From contig NC_049989.1 in the NCBI RefSeq assembly GCF_000003815.2, positions 6,768,734-6,832,733 on the forward strand: 64,000 nucleotides of DNA, in the 5' to 3' direction. Both the position numbers and the translations under genes were made by a program. Source of the DNA: Branchiostoma floridae. Taxonomy: Eukaryota > Chordata > Leptocardii > Amphioxiformes > Branchiostomatidae. The notes beneath the pieces are model-generated. The model did not search any database. It saw only the letters and a program-made list of their open reading frames with translations, and was not told where the DNA came from. Shown piece by piece: positions 49,801 through 59,536 of this stretch (position 1 is its first letter; each line of letters opens with the position of its first letter).

Positions 49801-50382
49801 CAAATGCTGACCATCAACCTTCCAGCGACCCCTAACGACCTCCCCACCATGGTCGTCATCAACCAAGACGGTGCCCTCAACCTCAGCAGTAGGGATAACG
49901 CTTCCAGTCTGTCAGAAACGGTAGTCGTAGCAACTGCAGGAAACGGTCCGAATCAGGAGCAGTCCGGAAAGCCTGAGGCCAGGGAGTGGGACAGTCGCAG
50001 TAGAGACAATGGTCTGGGACTGACCCGAAGGCACGGTTCAGAAAACTCTGAGACTGTCGTGTGCAAGACAGAAGTAGACAATTGGAGCGACACAGACGAG
50101 ATGGAGGTGGAGGATGGCAACTCCCACAGCAGCCAGGAAATGATTATGCCAACTCCAAAACAGGTAGTGGCTGTAGGAAGGATGGAGAACCCCTCCCCGG
50201 GCAGCCCTGCTGATCTGACCCCGCTAGTGGCTATTAACCAGGATGGTGTGCTGAACCTGAGCAGCAGAGATGATGCTGACGACAGCTCACAGGGCAGCCA
50301 GGACGGCAGGAAGATAACAGCAGTCAAGAGGTTGGAGAACAGCATTAAGGAGGAGGAGGGGTTGGACCAGTGGGAATTCTAG
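25788..50382 (+). CDS. Cux: Cut-class homeobox transcription factor Cux (three cut repeats plus homeodomain isoform)
   Basis: Nuclear transcription factor of the CUX1/CUX2 family. Exons: 25788-25853, 36251-36361, 37549-37596, 38898-38976, 39489-39626, 40139-40262, 40755-40831, 40986-41052, 41458-41677, 42589-42770, 43202-43253, 44017-44116 (shared coiled coil), then 45940-46213, 46700-46941, 47308-48183, 48644-49066 and 49475-50382. All join in phase, giving 1328 residues. Cut repeat 1 is at about 513-590 ([14 protein letters not shown]), repeat 2 at about 799-875, repeat 3 at about 945-1020, and the homeodomain at about 1046-1105 ending in [12 protein letters not shown]. Repeats 1 and 2 are separated by a long Ser/Thr/Pro-rich linker, the region proteolysed in vertebrate CUX1. 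An alternative donor at 46933 would shorten the repeat-1 exon by 9 bases. The first exon encodes [19 protein letters not shown], clearly the CUX/CASP N-terminus. The C-terminus holds a duplicated INQDGxLNLSSRD segment. Confidence 0.92.
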
Positions 50383-53300
50383 AGGATACAAATTGCCTCA
50401 CTCAAAGAATACAAAAGCCAAGCTCTACATGTCTGATGGTGTATGTATACATATACATGTGCTTGGAAATATGTCCTGCTTTTTCTCCTCAAAGTAAACT
50501 TGACTAGCAAAAAAATGACCCTGTTACAGGTTTGATTTTTCCTGTGACACAGCAGATACATGCAAGTTTAATGTTTATCACAGGTTGAACCAAGACCCAA
50601 GCCTGCTACCCAAGAGTGCATTTTTATGCTATGTTACAGGACTGACATTAGGTTAAGGTGGTAGGTCTTTGACAAGAGAATCTAGTTTCATTTACCATAG
50701 CATTAGAATTTATGAATCTGTACCTTTAAGCAAAGAAGAAATCATGCATGCAATTCATGGTAAGATAAGCACAAAAACTAACAATTTAGAAACCATACAT
50801 AAATACGATCCTTCCATTTTACCTCATACTAAGTGGCCTGTCATTTTAGTTTCAATCCTACCTATCACTAAGATGACAGTAACTGTTGGTATTAGATATA
50901 TAAAAACTTTGTTGAACAAAACAGTACTACCCAATGGCAGTGCTTATACATGCACTCCTGTACAACATGGAGACGGAGTAGTTTTACAATTAGTGATGCA
51001 GTATCAGACTTGCGGCAATAAACTTCTGACAAAAATACGAATCACAACTCTACATACCCAAGCATAGCCTCAACAAATGCTTACTACAACTCCCCAAACC
51101 GCGGCCCCAAAATTATTGTATACAGAATCATTTTGTCTGATGTTATTGTGGAAAGGAAAGCAGGTCACAAGGTAATATGACTTGTTGGCCTGTTGTTCCA
51201 AAAATGTGTCCTAAAATCATGTGTAAAATTGCTTCTCATGATCATGTATTTGATGGAAATGTAGTTTTGTAACATTGTCAATATGTGCAGTTATATATAG
51301 ATAGTAAGGAAGCTGTATCAATATAGTTGTGAGTTTATGTAAAATAAAGGAGTGAATGTCCGAATGTGTCATTACTGTTGCCTTCATGATACACCCCTGT
51401 GAGATAACATGGTAGGTCCCACCTCAGCTAGGTTATCAGACTCTGATGTGCAGTCACAGGATCGGTGTATTTAACGAATAGGGTTGTAAGTTAATATGGG
51501 ACAAAGGTACAGAATGTAAACTTGTCCCATGTTAAATGTAATAAAAATTGTGGTCAGCTGCAATTGAGTGTGATAGTTTTGTAAAGCTGCCTTCCATTTT
51601 TATGTACCTTAGGGTAGAAGTATGTAGTGTACAGTATAACAAGAGTAAGTATTGTATAGATGTGCGTGAAAACTGGGAGCAAAACATGTCAGTATTAAAA
51701 CAACAGGAACATCATGTCACCTGTAGTAATTTTGTACCGATTGTGATATTTTTGTACTTGTCAGTCTGTGCAACAATGTTATCTGTGGAAAATAGAATTC
51801 CACACAAAGATGAAATATGTCTTCATGCCCTGTTGGTGTATTTGTAAGTAGTAAATGCATCATGTGTCTCCGTGTTATACATGACCTGAATGTAATGTCA
51901 CAAATGTCAGGCTCTTCCATTTTTTTAAATTTTGCATTGGAGACACCAAAGAAAAATATATCCAGGGGATCTGGGAGTTACAGCATATACATGCATGAGG
52001 ATAGAAACTTAGAGGAGGTTTTCAAAAATTGGAAGGGGGTGAAAAGAAAAGTTTCGGGTCACCCCCTTGAGATGTATGAAATGGAACAGCCTTACCTTGT
52101 CTAAATGCAGTCTTAGATGTTCTTGGTGTTGTTCAGATCCCATGCAATGGTAGTGTTTGTAAGTCACATGTTCACATGTTGTTCCTTGTATCTTGGCAAT
52201 ATCTTTTTTTCAGGATAGATAGTTCAATGTCAATACTGTTGTCTGTCAATGTTTATAGCCATAGCATTTATAAGCAGTTTTCTAAGATATGTTATTTGCA
52301 GCATTTTACTCTTCTCTCTAATGTTAGCAATAACATGCTTAATATCTGTAGTACTATACTGTTGTATGTGCATTGCTTTTTGGATTGCAAGGGCTGGACT
52401 TTTTAGTCACTAAAACTGTTGAGACTACTGAGTTTATTCTCTATTATGACACTTTTTAAAAGCACTCCTTGGATATTGTGATTTCGAAGTTCGCAAAGAC
52501 TTTCTTTATTTTTTAACTTTATTGTTTCCTCAATAATGCAGTGATTATATGAGATTATTATGTACCCTTACATTCTTTATTTACAGTCCACACTTGCTTG
52601 TATGCATCTGTGTGCAACAGTTGTACAATATGTAATTGTGTGTATCTACTCTGTCTAACAGTAGTACAAAATCGTATTAGAACAACATGTACATGACAGT
52701 AGTCAATGTTCAAACTGTGTCTTAGATGTCTCAAGAAAAGTGTCCAGGTGTAATGGACACATAAGGAATTTATCCTTAAAAGTATTTCGCATTAGGTACA
52801 TTTCTAAATTTTGTTTTGTTTTTACTTATATGATATTTTATTTAGTTAGTTAAATTGTGTAATCTGTAAGATAACTTACATAAAATGTTAGTTCTTTTTT
52901 AATATTTTGTACCATTAACAAATATTGTGTCACCTCATATATTTTGCTATGTATTGTATATGTAATGCAGTCTAGAATAGATACTATCCTTGGTATAGCC
53001 TATAGTTTTCTGTGTTGTACTAAAACATGTTATAATGTCTGCCCAGCCTGAAACAGGTTGGGGTATATGTGCCACTTATGTATTGTCTGTGTACAAGTCT
53101 CTGTGTAATAAAAATGTGACACCCATGGAGCGGTCTATTATTTTTACATCTACCGGTAATTTTATTAGCTCCTGCCAGCATTGAGTTTTGCATTTAATGC
53201 TACCATACAATACAATTAGACAAAAACCTGTCAGTTACTAGAATTCAGAATTCATTTCTGTTTTGTGACTACATATATTTTATTTCAAGCAAGTGTTGCA

Positions 53301-56300
53301 TTTAGCACTTGAAATATCTACCCTTTGGAAAGCTCCTAGCCTGGATACCATTCTGTGTTACTGCTGGCTTGCTTGCTCACTACTGCTAGAAAACTCCATG
53401 ATTGTGGTTTTCTTAGACCTAAAAAATATTTCCAGTCACATAATGAATATATGTACTTCCATCAAAACGATATAACCTTGTTGGCACAAAAGACCATTAA
53501 GAGACATTGAAGACAAAATCACTTTTTTGCATGAAAATACACTCACCACATGAAGTTAGTCAGATTGAGGTAACTGAGCCTGTTTGGGCTGCATGAGGTG
53601 TAAGAGTTAGGCAGCTGAGCTATGACATTGTCTATCATGTCTCAATATTCATGTACTGGTTTACTGGCCATGGATGGACATAAGAATATATCTAGTAGTA
53701 GTGATAAGTTGACCTGTGATTTCAAAGCTGTCTAGATATAAGTCTGTCCTGATCTATGATATAATGAAGGATTCAAAAAGGCAAATAGCATGATATGAAA
53801 AGCTCATCATGTTCCTATCTGTATTTGAGAAACCAAAAATAATAAGCTGTCTTCCTTCCAAGCCAACAGGTAAATAATGTGAATGCTTACATTACCAGGA
53901 CACAACAGTACGCTGAGGTCATAATATTAGGTAAGATGTAGGAATCATGCACCGGGCTTCTCGAAATATGCTTTATACGACGAGACCTTGATAGACATGG
54001 TTGCCCCCCTCCCCACAGCTCACTTCAATGATCTCCAGGAGCAGTACAGTGAAGCAGTCAGCACCATGCAAGAACAGAAACTGCTCATCACTAAACTGGA
54101 GGCAGACCTGGCCAGTGTTAACACCTTGTCAACACTTTACAGAGGGGAGGGAGAGGTTGGTAACTTTCTGTTGGGAAGTGTAAAGTCTACTCTTCATGAG
54201 AAGTGCCACTGAGAAAAGGTAGTGGCCTGAAATGTCTGACTGTTTTCAAAATCATATCCTTGTCTATTTTTCTGCTTGTCTATTTGGCGAATCTTATTAC
54301 TTGGATGTCTAACCTTCATTGACGTTTAATCTTCATGTTGTCAAGCTTCTTTCTGTGTCTGCTGTATAATAATTGTTACGCATCAGCTGATTGAATTTTT
54401 ATAGACATGATGAATGATTTCCTGTGTGGGTAGATTTTCTGCTCTGTAATAAAAGAGTGTCTCCTGTCACAACTCCCTTACAGGGCTCTGCTAGTCCAAA
54501 CATCACCTCTGAGCTTGTTGCCGAGGCGACCCGAGAGGCTGCAGCGAAGAGCCAGGATGGTACGCCATCCAGCACGGAGTCACTCCTGTCTATCGTGTCC
54601 AGTCAGAGGGAACGTTTCCGCCTACGCAACCAGGAACTGGAGGGGGTAGGTTCCTGTAGGGCTAGAAAATGCATAGAACTATAGATAGCTAGCTAGATGC
54701 TATTAGTCTCTACCAGACTCCAGGTCAAACCGGAAAACCGTAGAAATTGAACAAATAGAGGAGTAAGCCAGCCAGAAGAGTGTAGCCGGCCAGGGAGCAG
54801 TACGCAACCGTTTCAAGATAGCGACCCCTCACAGACTCCGCAGGTCGCGCGTAAACAGGTGTATGCATATTTTGACCAGTGTTGATGACTTTCAAAGGGG
54901 GTTACCATTCTGTAACTTGAGCTTTATATTGTTTCACAATTGACATAATTTATTCTGGGCCATTGCAAATCGTCTGCAATATTTTGAAGATGTCTAAGAA
55001 ATGCAGAAGGACTTTCTTTACAAAGCCACCCCACTTGACTCACTGACTCAGTAGGTAGTTGTATTGCACTGGCTTGGCATCAGATGCCATCATACATCTC
55101 AAAATCAAAACATGTTGTTAGTTTGTTGCATGTTAGAAGAATTTTACAAGGGAATTATGGAGAGATGGAGATCATTTTTTTCTGTATTGTTTGCTTGTAT
55201 GTTTAGGAGAACCGTCAGCAGCAGCAGCATGTCCAGATGCTGCAGAACGAGCTGGACAACCTCAGGTCGGACAACGTCAAGCTGTATGAGAAAATCAAGT
55301 TCCTGCAGAGCTATCCAACCAAGGTAAAGGTTAGGATAGTTTATGGGGATACAAGTTGAGTGGAAACGCTAAAGCCAACACTAGGTCTATGAACAAACTG
55401 AGCAGTCTTAATCATGAATGATAAAAATGTCAAATTACACACAAAGCACACGCAGTTACAGCACCAAGCTTTAAGTGCACTAGTGGGCAAGTCAAACTTG
55501 CACATCACTATAAGGTGCAGTGATGTTACATGACAATCTTAATGATGATATATTGTGTAGGTATAGATAAAATATAGCTGTCTTGCAGTACATATGATTG
55601 TATTTGTGGATAATGCTTATTGTTTGTGATATGATTGCCAGGCCATGACAGCCACAGATGACACAGAGAGTAGATACTCCAGCCAGTATGAGGAGAGGCT
55701 CGACCCCTTCTCTTCCTTCAGCAGAAAGGTTGGTAGAAATTAAAATTACTTGACTGTATTGTAAGGTCTTTTGTGAGTAGTCGTATTCATATTTATACCA
55801 GCACGCCCGGATGATGATGATGACATGGAGGCAGTTAGTGTCATTTACATGAAGATAGGATTTAAACAAGTGCTTTTAAAAAAGCTGGCATTTTGCCAAT
55901 GTTTGCGTGTGTGAACGTTTTTTTCTAGTTATTAGAATGTCATATAAATAGAACAGAGTAACTAAACCTGATATTGGCGCATGGAGAGATTCACATATGT
56001 GCCTGAATCTAGATCTAGACGCCACCTGTTAAAATTTGCGTGAACTGCAGCAAATTTCACTACACTGCCTGTTTTTGAGTGAGCTCTGTTGCGGGGCATT
56101 TTTAAGTTGTTTTTTTTAATTTTTATTTCTATTCGGCAAAAAAAACGAAGCGGCGAATCCGTTAACCAAAGAAATAAATTGGTGTGGCCAAATGGATGTA
56201 AAAATTAGTATTTTAATGGTGTAAAAAAGAAAAAAAAAAATCTACCTCCCCGGATTCGAACCGGGTGCATTGGTTTAGAATGCGTAAACTTTAACCACCG

Positions 56301-57916
56301 CGCCAGTGCGAACATGTTGACGAAATGCCTGTTTTAACAGGTATAGAAATGTTTGGCATGGATTGAACAGGTCCGTTCATCTCAACATCACTCCATCACA
56401 ACGGCGACTACTATGGATAGAAGGCATTTTGCGACTGCAAGTCGCAAAATGCAAAAAACTATTACAGTCCTAAAAGGTCTATACACATTGTGCACATGGT
56501 ATTGAAGAAAACCTGCCAAAGGTTTTTAAACAATACAGTTGTTTGATTGGCACAAATATATTGATCCATCATGTTGTATACATTTTCGGGTATTGGAAGT
56601 TTTTAATCAGTTATCATTTCTTATCCTTCTACAGGAACGACAGAGAAAGTACATGAACATGAGCCCATATGACAAAGCCACCCTCAGTATGGTATGCCAT
56701 TTTTGTTTCTTTTACTTTTTCAAGACAGTTAATGCTTCATCATAATGTGTTACACTTTTTGTACACAAAGCACTCACCAACAAGCTTTTGATCAGCCCTA
56801 TGAATCCTTCTCAAGTTGAGTGTGTACAAATGTCTATGATGTTAATTGATATCACAGATGAACTTTCATTCAAATGAAAAGATAAAGGTTTACATCATCT
56901 GTATCTGTATCTATATAGCCAGTATAACCGCCGTTCCGCTGTAATACACTATTGTGAATGTATGTTGTCTAAAGTGTACATCTTTTGATAAGATCATTGT
57001 GTACTCAATACAGTTTGTGTGTGGATATAGCTGGCTTATATTCTTAGGCTTGTGACATACACGTATTTATGTCTTCATTTCTCTCAGGGCCGTGTCATCC
57101 TGTCCAATAAGATTGCTCGAACCATCACCTTCTTTTACACCCTGCTCCTGCACTGTCTGGTCTTCCTGGTCAGTATGAACTATTAAGTGCTTTCATCTTA
57201 CCAATTCACAGTTTTAAATGTTAGTAACACTTTACCAATACTTTATTTCAAAGGAACAATATATTGTTATCAGTGTAGTGCCATCAACAGGGATTGGTCC
57301 ATACTTTTATTTTTGCATTACGAATCATGACCTCTCATTTAAAGTGATTTATATCTATTACTTATCTGTGTATATAAGATGACATCAAGTCCAATTTATT
57401 ATGATGTAGCTGTTCATTTTGTGATGACCATTTCTGCAGGTTTTGTACAAGCTTGCTTACACCGAGAGCTGCAAGAGGGACAGTGCTGCTGATTGTTACC
57501 AGAAGTATGTGCTTTTGTCAGTCTTGTTCCATGCCCTTTTGTTTAGTTCCACTTGACTTTCAATGTCACTTTTTTAGGTGTGATCTATATCAGTAGGTAT
57601 ATCTGATATGAATTACTATTTGGCATAACACATCAGCTCTGCAGGTGCTGTTGACTGGTCATACATGACTGTGTATTATCCATTTGGTGTGTCTTATTAC
57701 CTGGATACCTTCATCAACGTTCATGAGTATTACATATTTTCTCTTCTAACTCCAGACATTGTTTATTGCAGAATGTATCTTAAAAAGAATTACCCAATTA
57801 TACTTGGTGACAATGAGTTCCAATGTACGATAGACACTGACTGACACCTGTCATCCTCCCCCTGTAGGTTTGCTGAACACATGCAGCAGTTCCATGAGGA
57901 CCCACACCATGGCTGA
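25788..57916 (+). CDS. Cux: CASP isoform of the Cux locus (Golgi coiled-coil membrane protein)
   Basis: CASP is a tail-anchored Golgi protein made from the CUX1 locus by alternative splicing; it takes part in retrograde transport. It uses the twelve shared exons to 44116 (phase 1), skips the cut/homeobox exons, and joins 54019-54155, 54484-54645, 55207-55323, 55642-55728, 56635-56691, 57088-57168, 57440-57504 and 57868-57916. The result is 672 residues, close to the length I recall for human CASP (678). Hallmarks are '[20 protein letters not shown]', '[15 protein letters not shown]', 'KATLSM' and the C-terminal membrane helix [20 protein letters not shown]. The first Cux-specific and the first CASP-specific exons both start in the phase left by exon 12, so either splice keeps frame. 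The donor after 54155 (GTTGGT) is weak; a missed small exon there is possible. Confidence 0.9.
27480..27545. repeat. Poly-C / poly-A low-complexity tract
   Basis: Two 'CCCCCCCCAAAAAAAACCCC'-type blocks flank 'AAGCCCTTCCCAACC'. Open frames translated through it are proline/lysine artefacts. Homopolymer lengths may be unreliable. Confidence 0.9.
28855..29210. promoter_or_regulatory. Candidate intronic enhancer A
   Basis: About 350 bp of complex, non-repetitive sequence of balanced composition in AT-rich intron 1. It holds homeodomain-type cores (CAATTATGATTAG, GGCAATAAATAAAGC, TTTATAGCC), a CAATATTGGCAA block and a CAAAGTTATGATAACT inverted repeat. Only cross-species conservation would establish function. 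Confidence 0.25.
33250..33780. promoter_or_regulatory. Candidate intronic enhancer B
   Basis: About 500 bp with unusually complex composition. It contains many ATTGAT/ATCAAT cores (for example GAAATCAATATCC and GGCAATCAATAGC), a TTCGATCGAG palindrome, and an inverted repeat GCCTGC-8 nt-GCAGGC near 33720. The 161-codon minus frame across it has no domain I recognise, so I read this as noncoding. Confidence 0.25.
35805..36062 (-). repeat. Reversed copy of the dispersed TTCGCCAAGAAG repeat family
   Basis: On the minus strand it starts 'AAACCTTTGCCAAAAAGGTT' and ends with 'GATATCTCGGGTTCTGGACA' followed by 'TGCTGTGGTCACGATTTTTGAG'. That last phrase also occurs at 4761-4797 in CMBL intron 4. It lies just before Cux exon 2 and contains a poly-C run at 36005-36016. 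Confidence 0.65.
37040..37380. promoter_or_regulatory. Candidate enhancer C in intron 2 of Cux
   Basis: About 340 bp of non-repetitive, comparatively CpG-rich sequence just upstream of exon 3. It has dense transcription-factor-like cores: CACCAATCAAG, CGGATAAAAGATG, CACGCCATAAG, TTAATGACGACCATAAATC and CATCTAATGG. No coding potential is seen. It is distinct in texture from the AT-rich intron around it. Confidence 0.3.
43470..43811. repeat. Minisatellite in intron 11 of Cux
   Basis: About ten degenerate units of roughly 30-36 bp built on 'GACAATAGAGAATACACATTT'-like sequence (for example near 43609, 43635, 43758 and 43785). It produces spurious overlapping open frames on both strands. Confidence 0.8.
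50383..53130 (+). other. Cux: 3' untranslated region of the Cux isoform
   Basis: AT-rich sequence without recognised exons. Canonical AATAAA signals lie at 51343-51348 and 53107-53112, so the 3' UTR may be about 1.0 or 2.7 kb. A 132-codon frame (50669-51067) and others here have no recognisable features and sit where a UTR is expected. Confidence 0.55.
53131..54018 (+). other. Spacer between the Cux 3' end and the first CASP-specific exon
   Basis: Intronic for the CASP transcript. No exon, RNA gene or strong repeat seen. The acceptor of the next exon is CCCTCCCCACAG ending at 54018. Confidence 0.5.
56242..56312 (-). other. tRNA-like sequence with Pol III terminator, probably tRNA-derived SINE or tRNA pseudogene
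   Basis: On the minus strand there is an A-box-like TGGCGCGGTGG (56305-56295) and a perfect B box GGTTCGAATCC (56262-56252). A 5-bp anticodon stem GCATT/AATGC encloses a 7-base loop, and a perfect T stem CCCGG/CCGGG is present. A run of ten T follows at once, a Pol III stop. The would-be acceptor strands (TTCGCAC and GAGGTAG) do not pair and the anticodon loop CTAAACC is odd. A functional tRNA is therefore unlikely. Confidence 0.55.
56424..56452. repeat. Perfect 13-bp hairpin
   Basis: GCATTTTGCGACT, loop GCA, AGTCGCAAAATGC. It lies about 110 bp from the tRNA-like sequence in the same CASP intron and may be an end of the same repeat element. Confidence 0.85.
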
Positions 57917-59508
57917 TCATCAGTATCATGTCTAACCTTTAGGTTTGTACATGGAGAACAGGTGATGTGGAAACTCTCCAATGGCATTGAGTCTTGCCTG
58001 TGAGAGCCTTAAAGTCGAAAGGTATTCTTATACAAATGTAGTGTTGGATGATAAGAAGTGATCTCAAACCATGGACACTATATGGTTGCCAAAATATCGA
58101 TGGCAAATGTGTCTTTCCTCCACGTTATGAGTGTCCGTGCACCCTTTCCTTAGCAATTGTTGAAGGCTCTACACGTGAACATATTGTAGATCTCTGTTTT
58201 ATGTTAAACTTTTTTCTTTTCTTGTCTGCTTTAATAGCTGAAAACTATTTTTGAATAGAACCAGTGCAATGTATAAACATCCATTTTGAATAAAAAGTTG
58301 GAATATTAACACTTAATATGTGGTATACATTACATGTAGTTCTAAATATTGTTCATGGTTTTAGTTAAATGCCACAAAGAATCTGAACCCTGGGAACCAG
58401 GCGAAGCTGAAACTATCATTGTAAACGCTCAAAAATATAGGCCGCAGTATCTCGTATCTGAGTAACACTGTAACAGATTATTCCATACAATATACATGGT
58501 TAAGTTCAATGATATTTACTGACAGATGTCTTCCTTTTCCCTAGTATTCTTGCAGCTTGTTGCACTGCACAAGCAGAAGTTGCCATCTTCTGCCACTACC
58601 TAAGTATCTTATAAAAGCTGTAGTGTGCAGAGCTAATACTGTGTTGTAATGTAGTATTTTGGGTTCCTGTCAACATCACTTAGTCTTATTTATTGTTACA
58701 GGTAAAACAGGACTTGTCATAGGGTGTTGGGAATATATTTGTTGCTTTTACCAAAGCTGGCATAATGCCATTTAACATACAATAAATGTAAGTAGCTGGT
58801 GCCAACAGACTGTACAGTGTGAGACAAAAGGTAGATTACACAATTCAACATTTCATGTATACATCCATGCACTAGATATATATGTAGCAAATTTCATAGC
58901 AATAAATTGTGTAAAAATGCTTATAGCATGTCAGCTGTTTTGTTTTGTGAATTCTAGCTAGTACTTAAGATAAGGCTTGTATTCGTTTTCAAGTCAACAA
59001 GATGACATTACTGTGGGCATGCATGTCAAAAGCATACTACAGTATACAATATGTACTATTATGGCTAACAGTATTCATAAATTATTGTAGACAATATTTT
59101 GGAGTGTAAAGTTACCATGCCTATTTTCACACAGTGCTACATGTATGCACTATTCCATAAAACCTTAATTTAAAATCTTGCTCTGAATATATAGCCATTT
59201 ACGTGTGCAACAAGCAAAGAATCCATAAATGCATAATGCATTAATTATACAAACTAATTAAATGGTAAAACTATTGTTTATTTCTTAATTAAGGCATTTT
59301 ACCTTCACTTCTATCCATGATTCAAGAGCATTGAACATTCATTTAAGGAAATAATAATTGCAACATCAGTCTTTTTAGTGTTACATTAATGAATTTTAGA
59401 AACATGATTATCAGAAGCAAACAGACATGGTTATTACACTTATATCCTAGTCCAAACCGTGGACCTATTCTATTCTATAGATATCATGTTTAAGTTGGAC
59501 TTGACCTT
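57917..59508. other. 3' region between the convergent CASP and DED-CARD-SPRY genes
   Basis: CASP 3' UTR. AATAAA at 58289-58294 is the nearest canonical polyadenylation signal, 373 bp after the stop; another is near 58782. The remainder is AT-rich with no gene or strong repeat seen. Confidence 0.5.
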
Positions 59509-59514
59509 TTTATT
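59509..59514 (-). terminator. Possible polyadenylation signal of the minus-strand gene
   Basis: TTTATT on the plus strand is AATAAA on the minus strand, 23 bp after the stop codon at 59537. That is unusually close; another copy at 59277-59282 would give a 3' UTR of about 270 bp. Confidence 0.35.
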
Positions 59515-59536
59515 CACATTATCCTAACGTCAAAAG

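Noticed and set aside
50669-51067. 132-codon frame after the Cux stop codon
   Set aside because: Lies in the expected 3' UTR; AT-rich, no recognisable domain.
56242-56312. Functional tRNA gene
   Set aside because: Acceptor strands do not pair and the anticodon loop is atypical; listed as tRNA-like instead.
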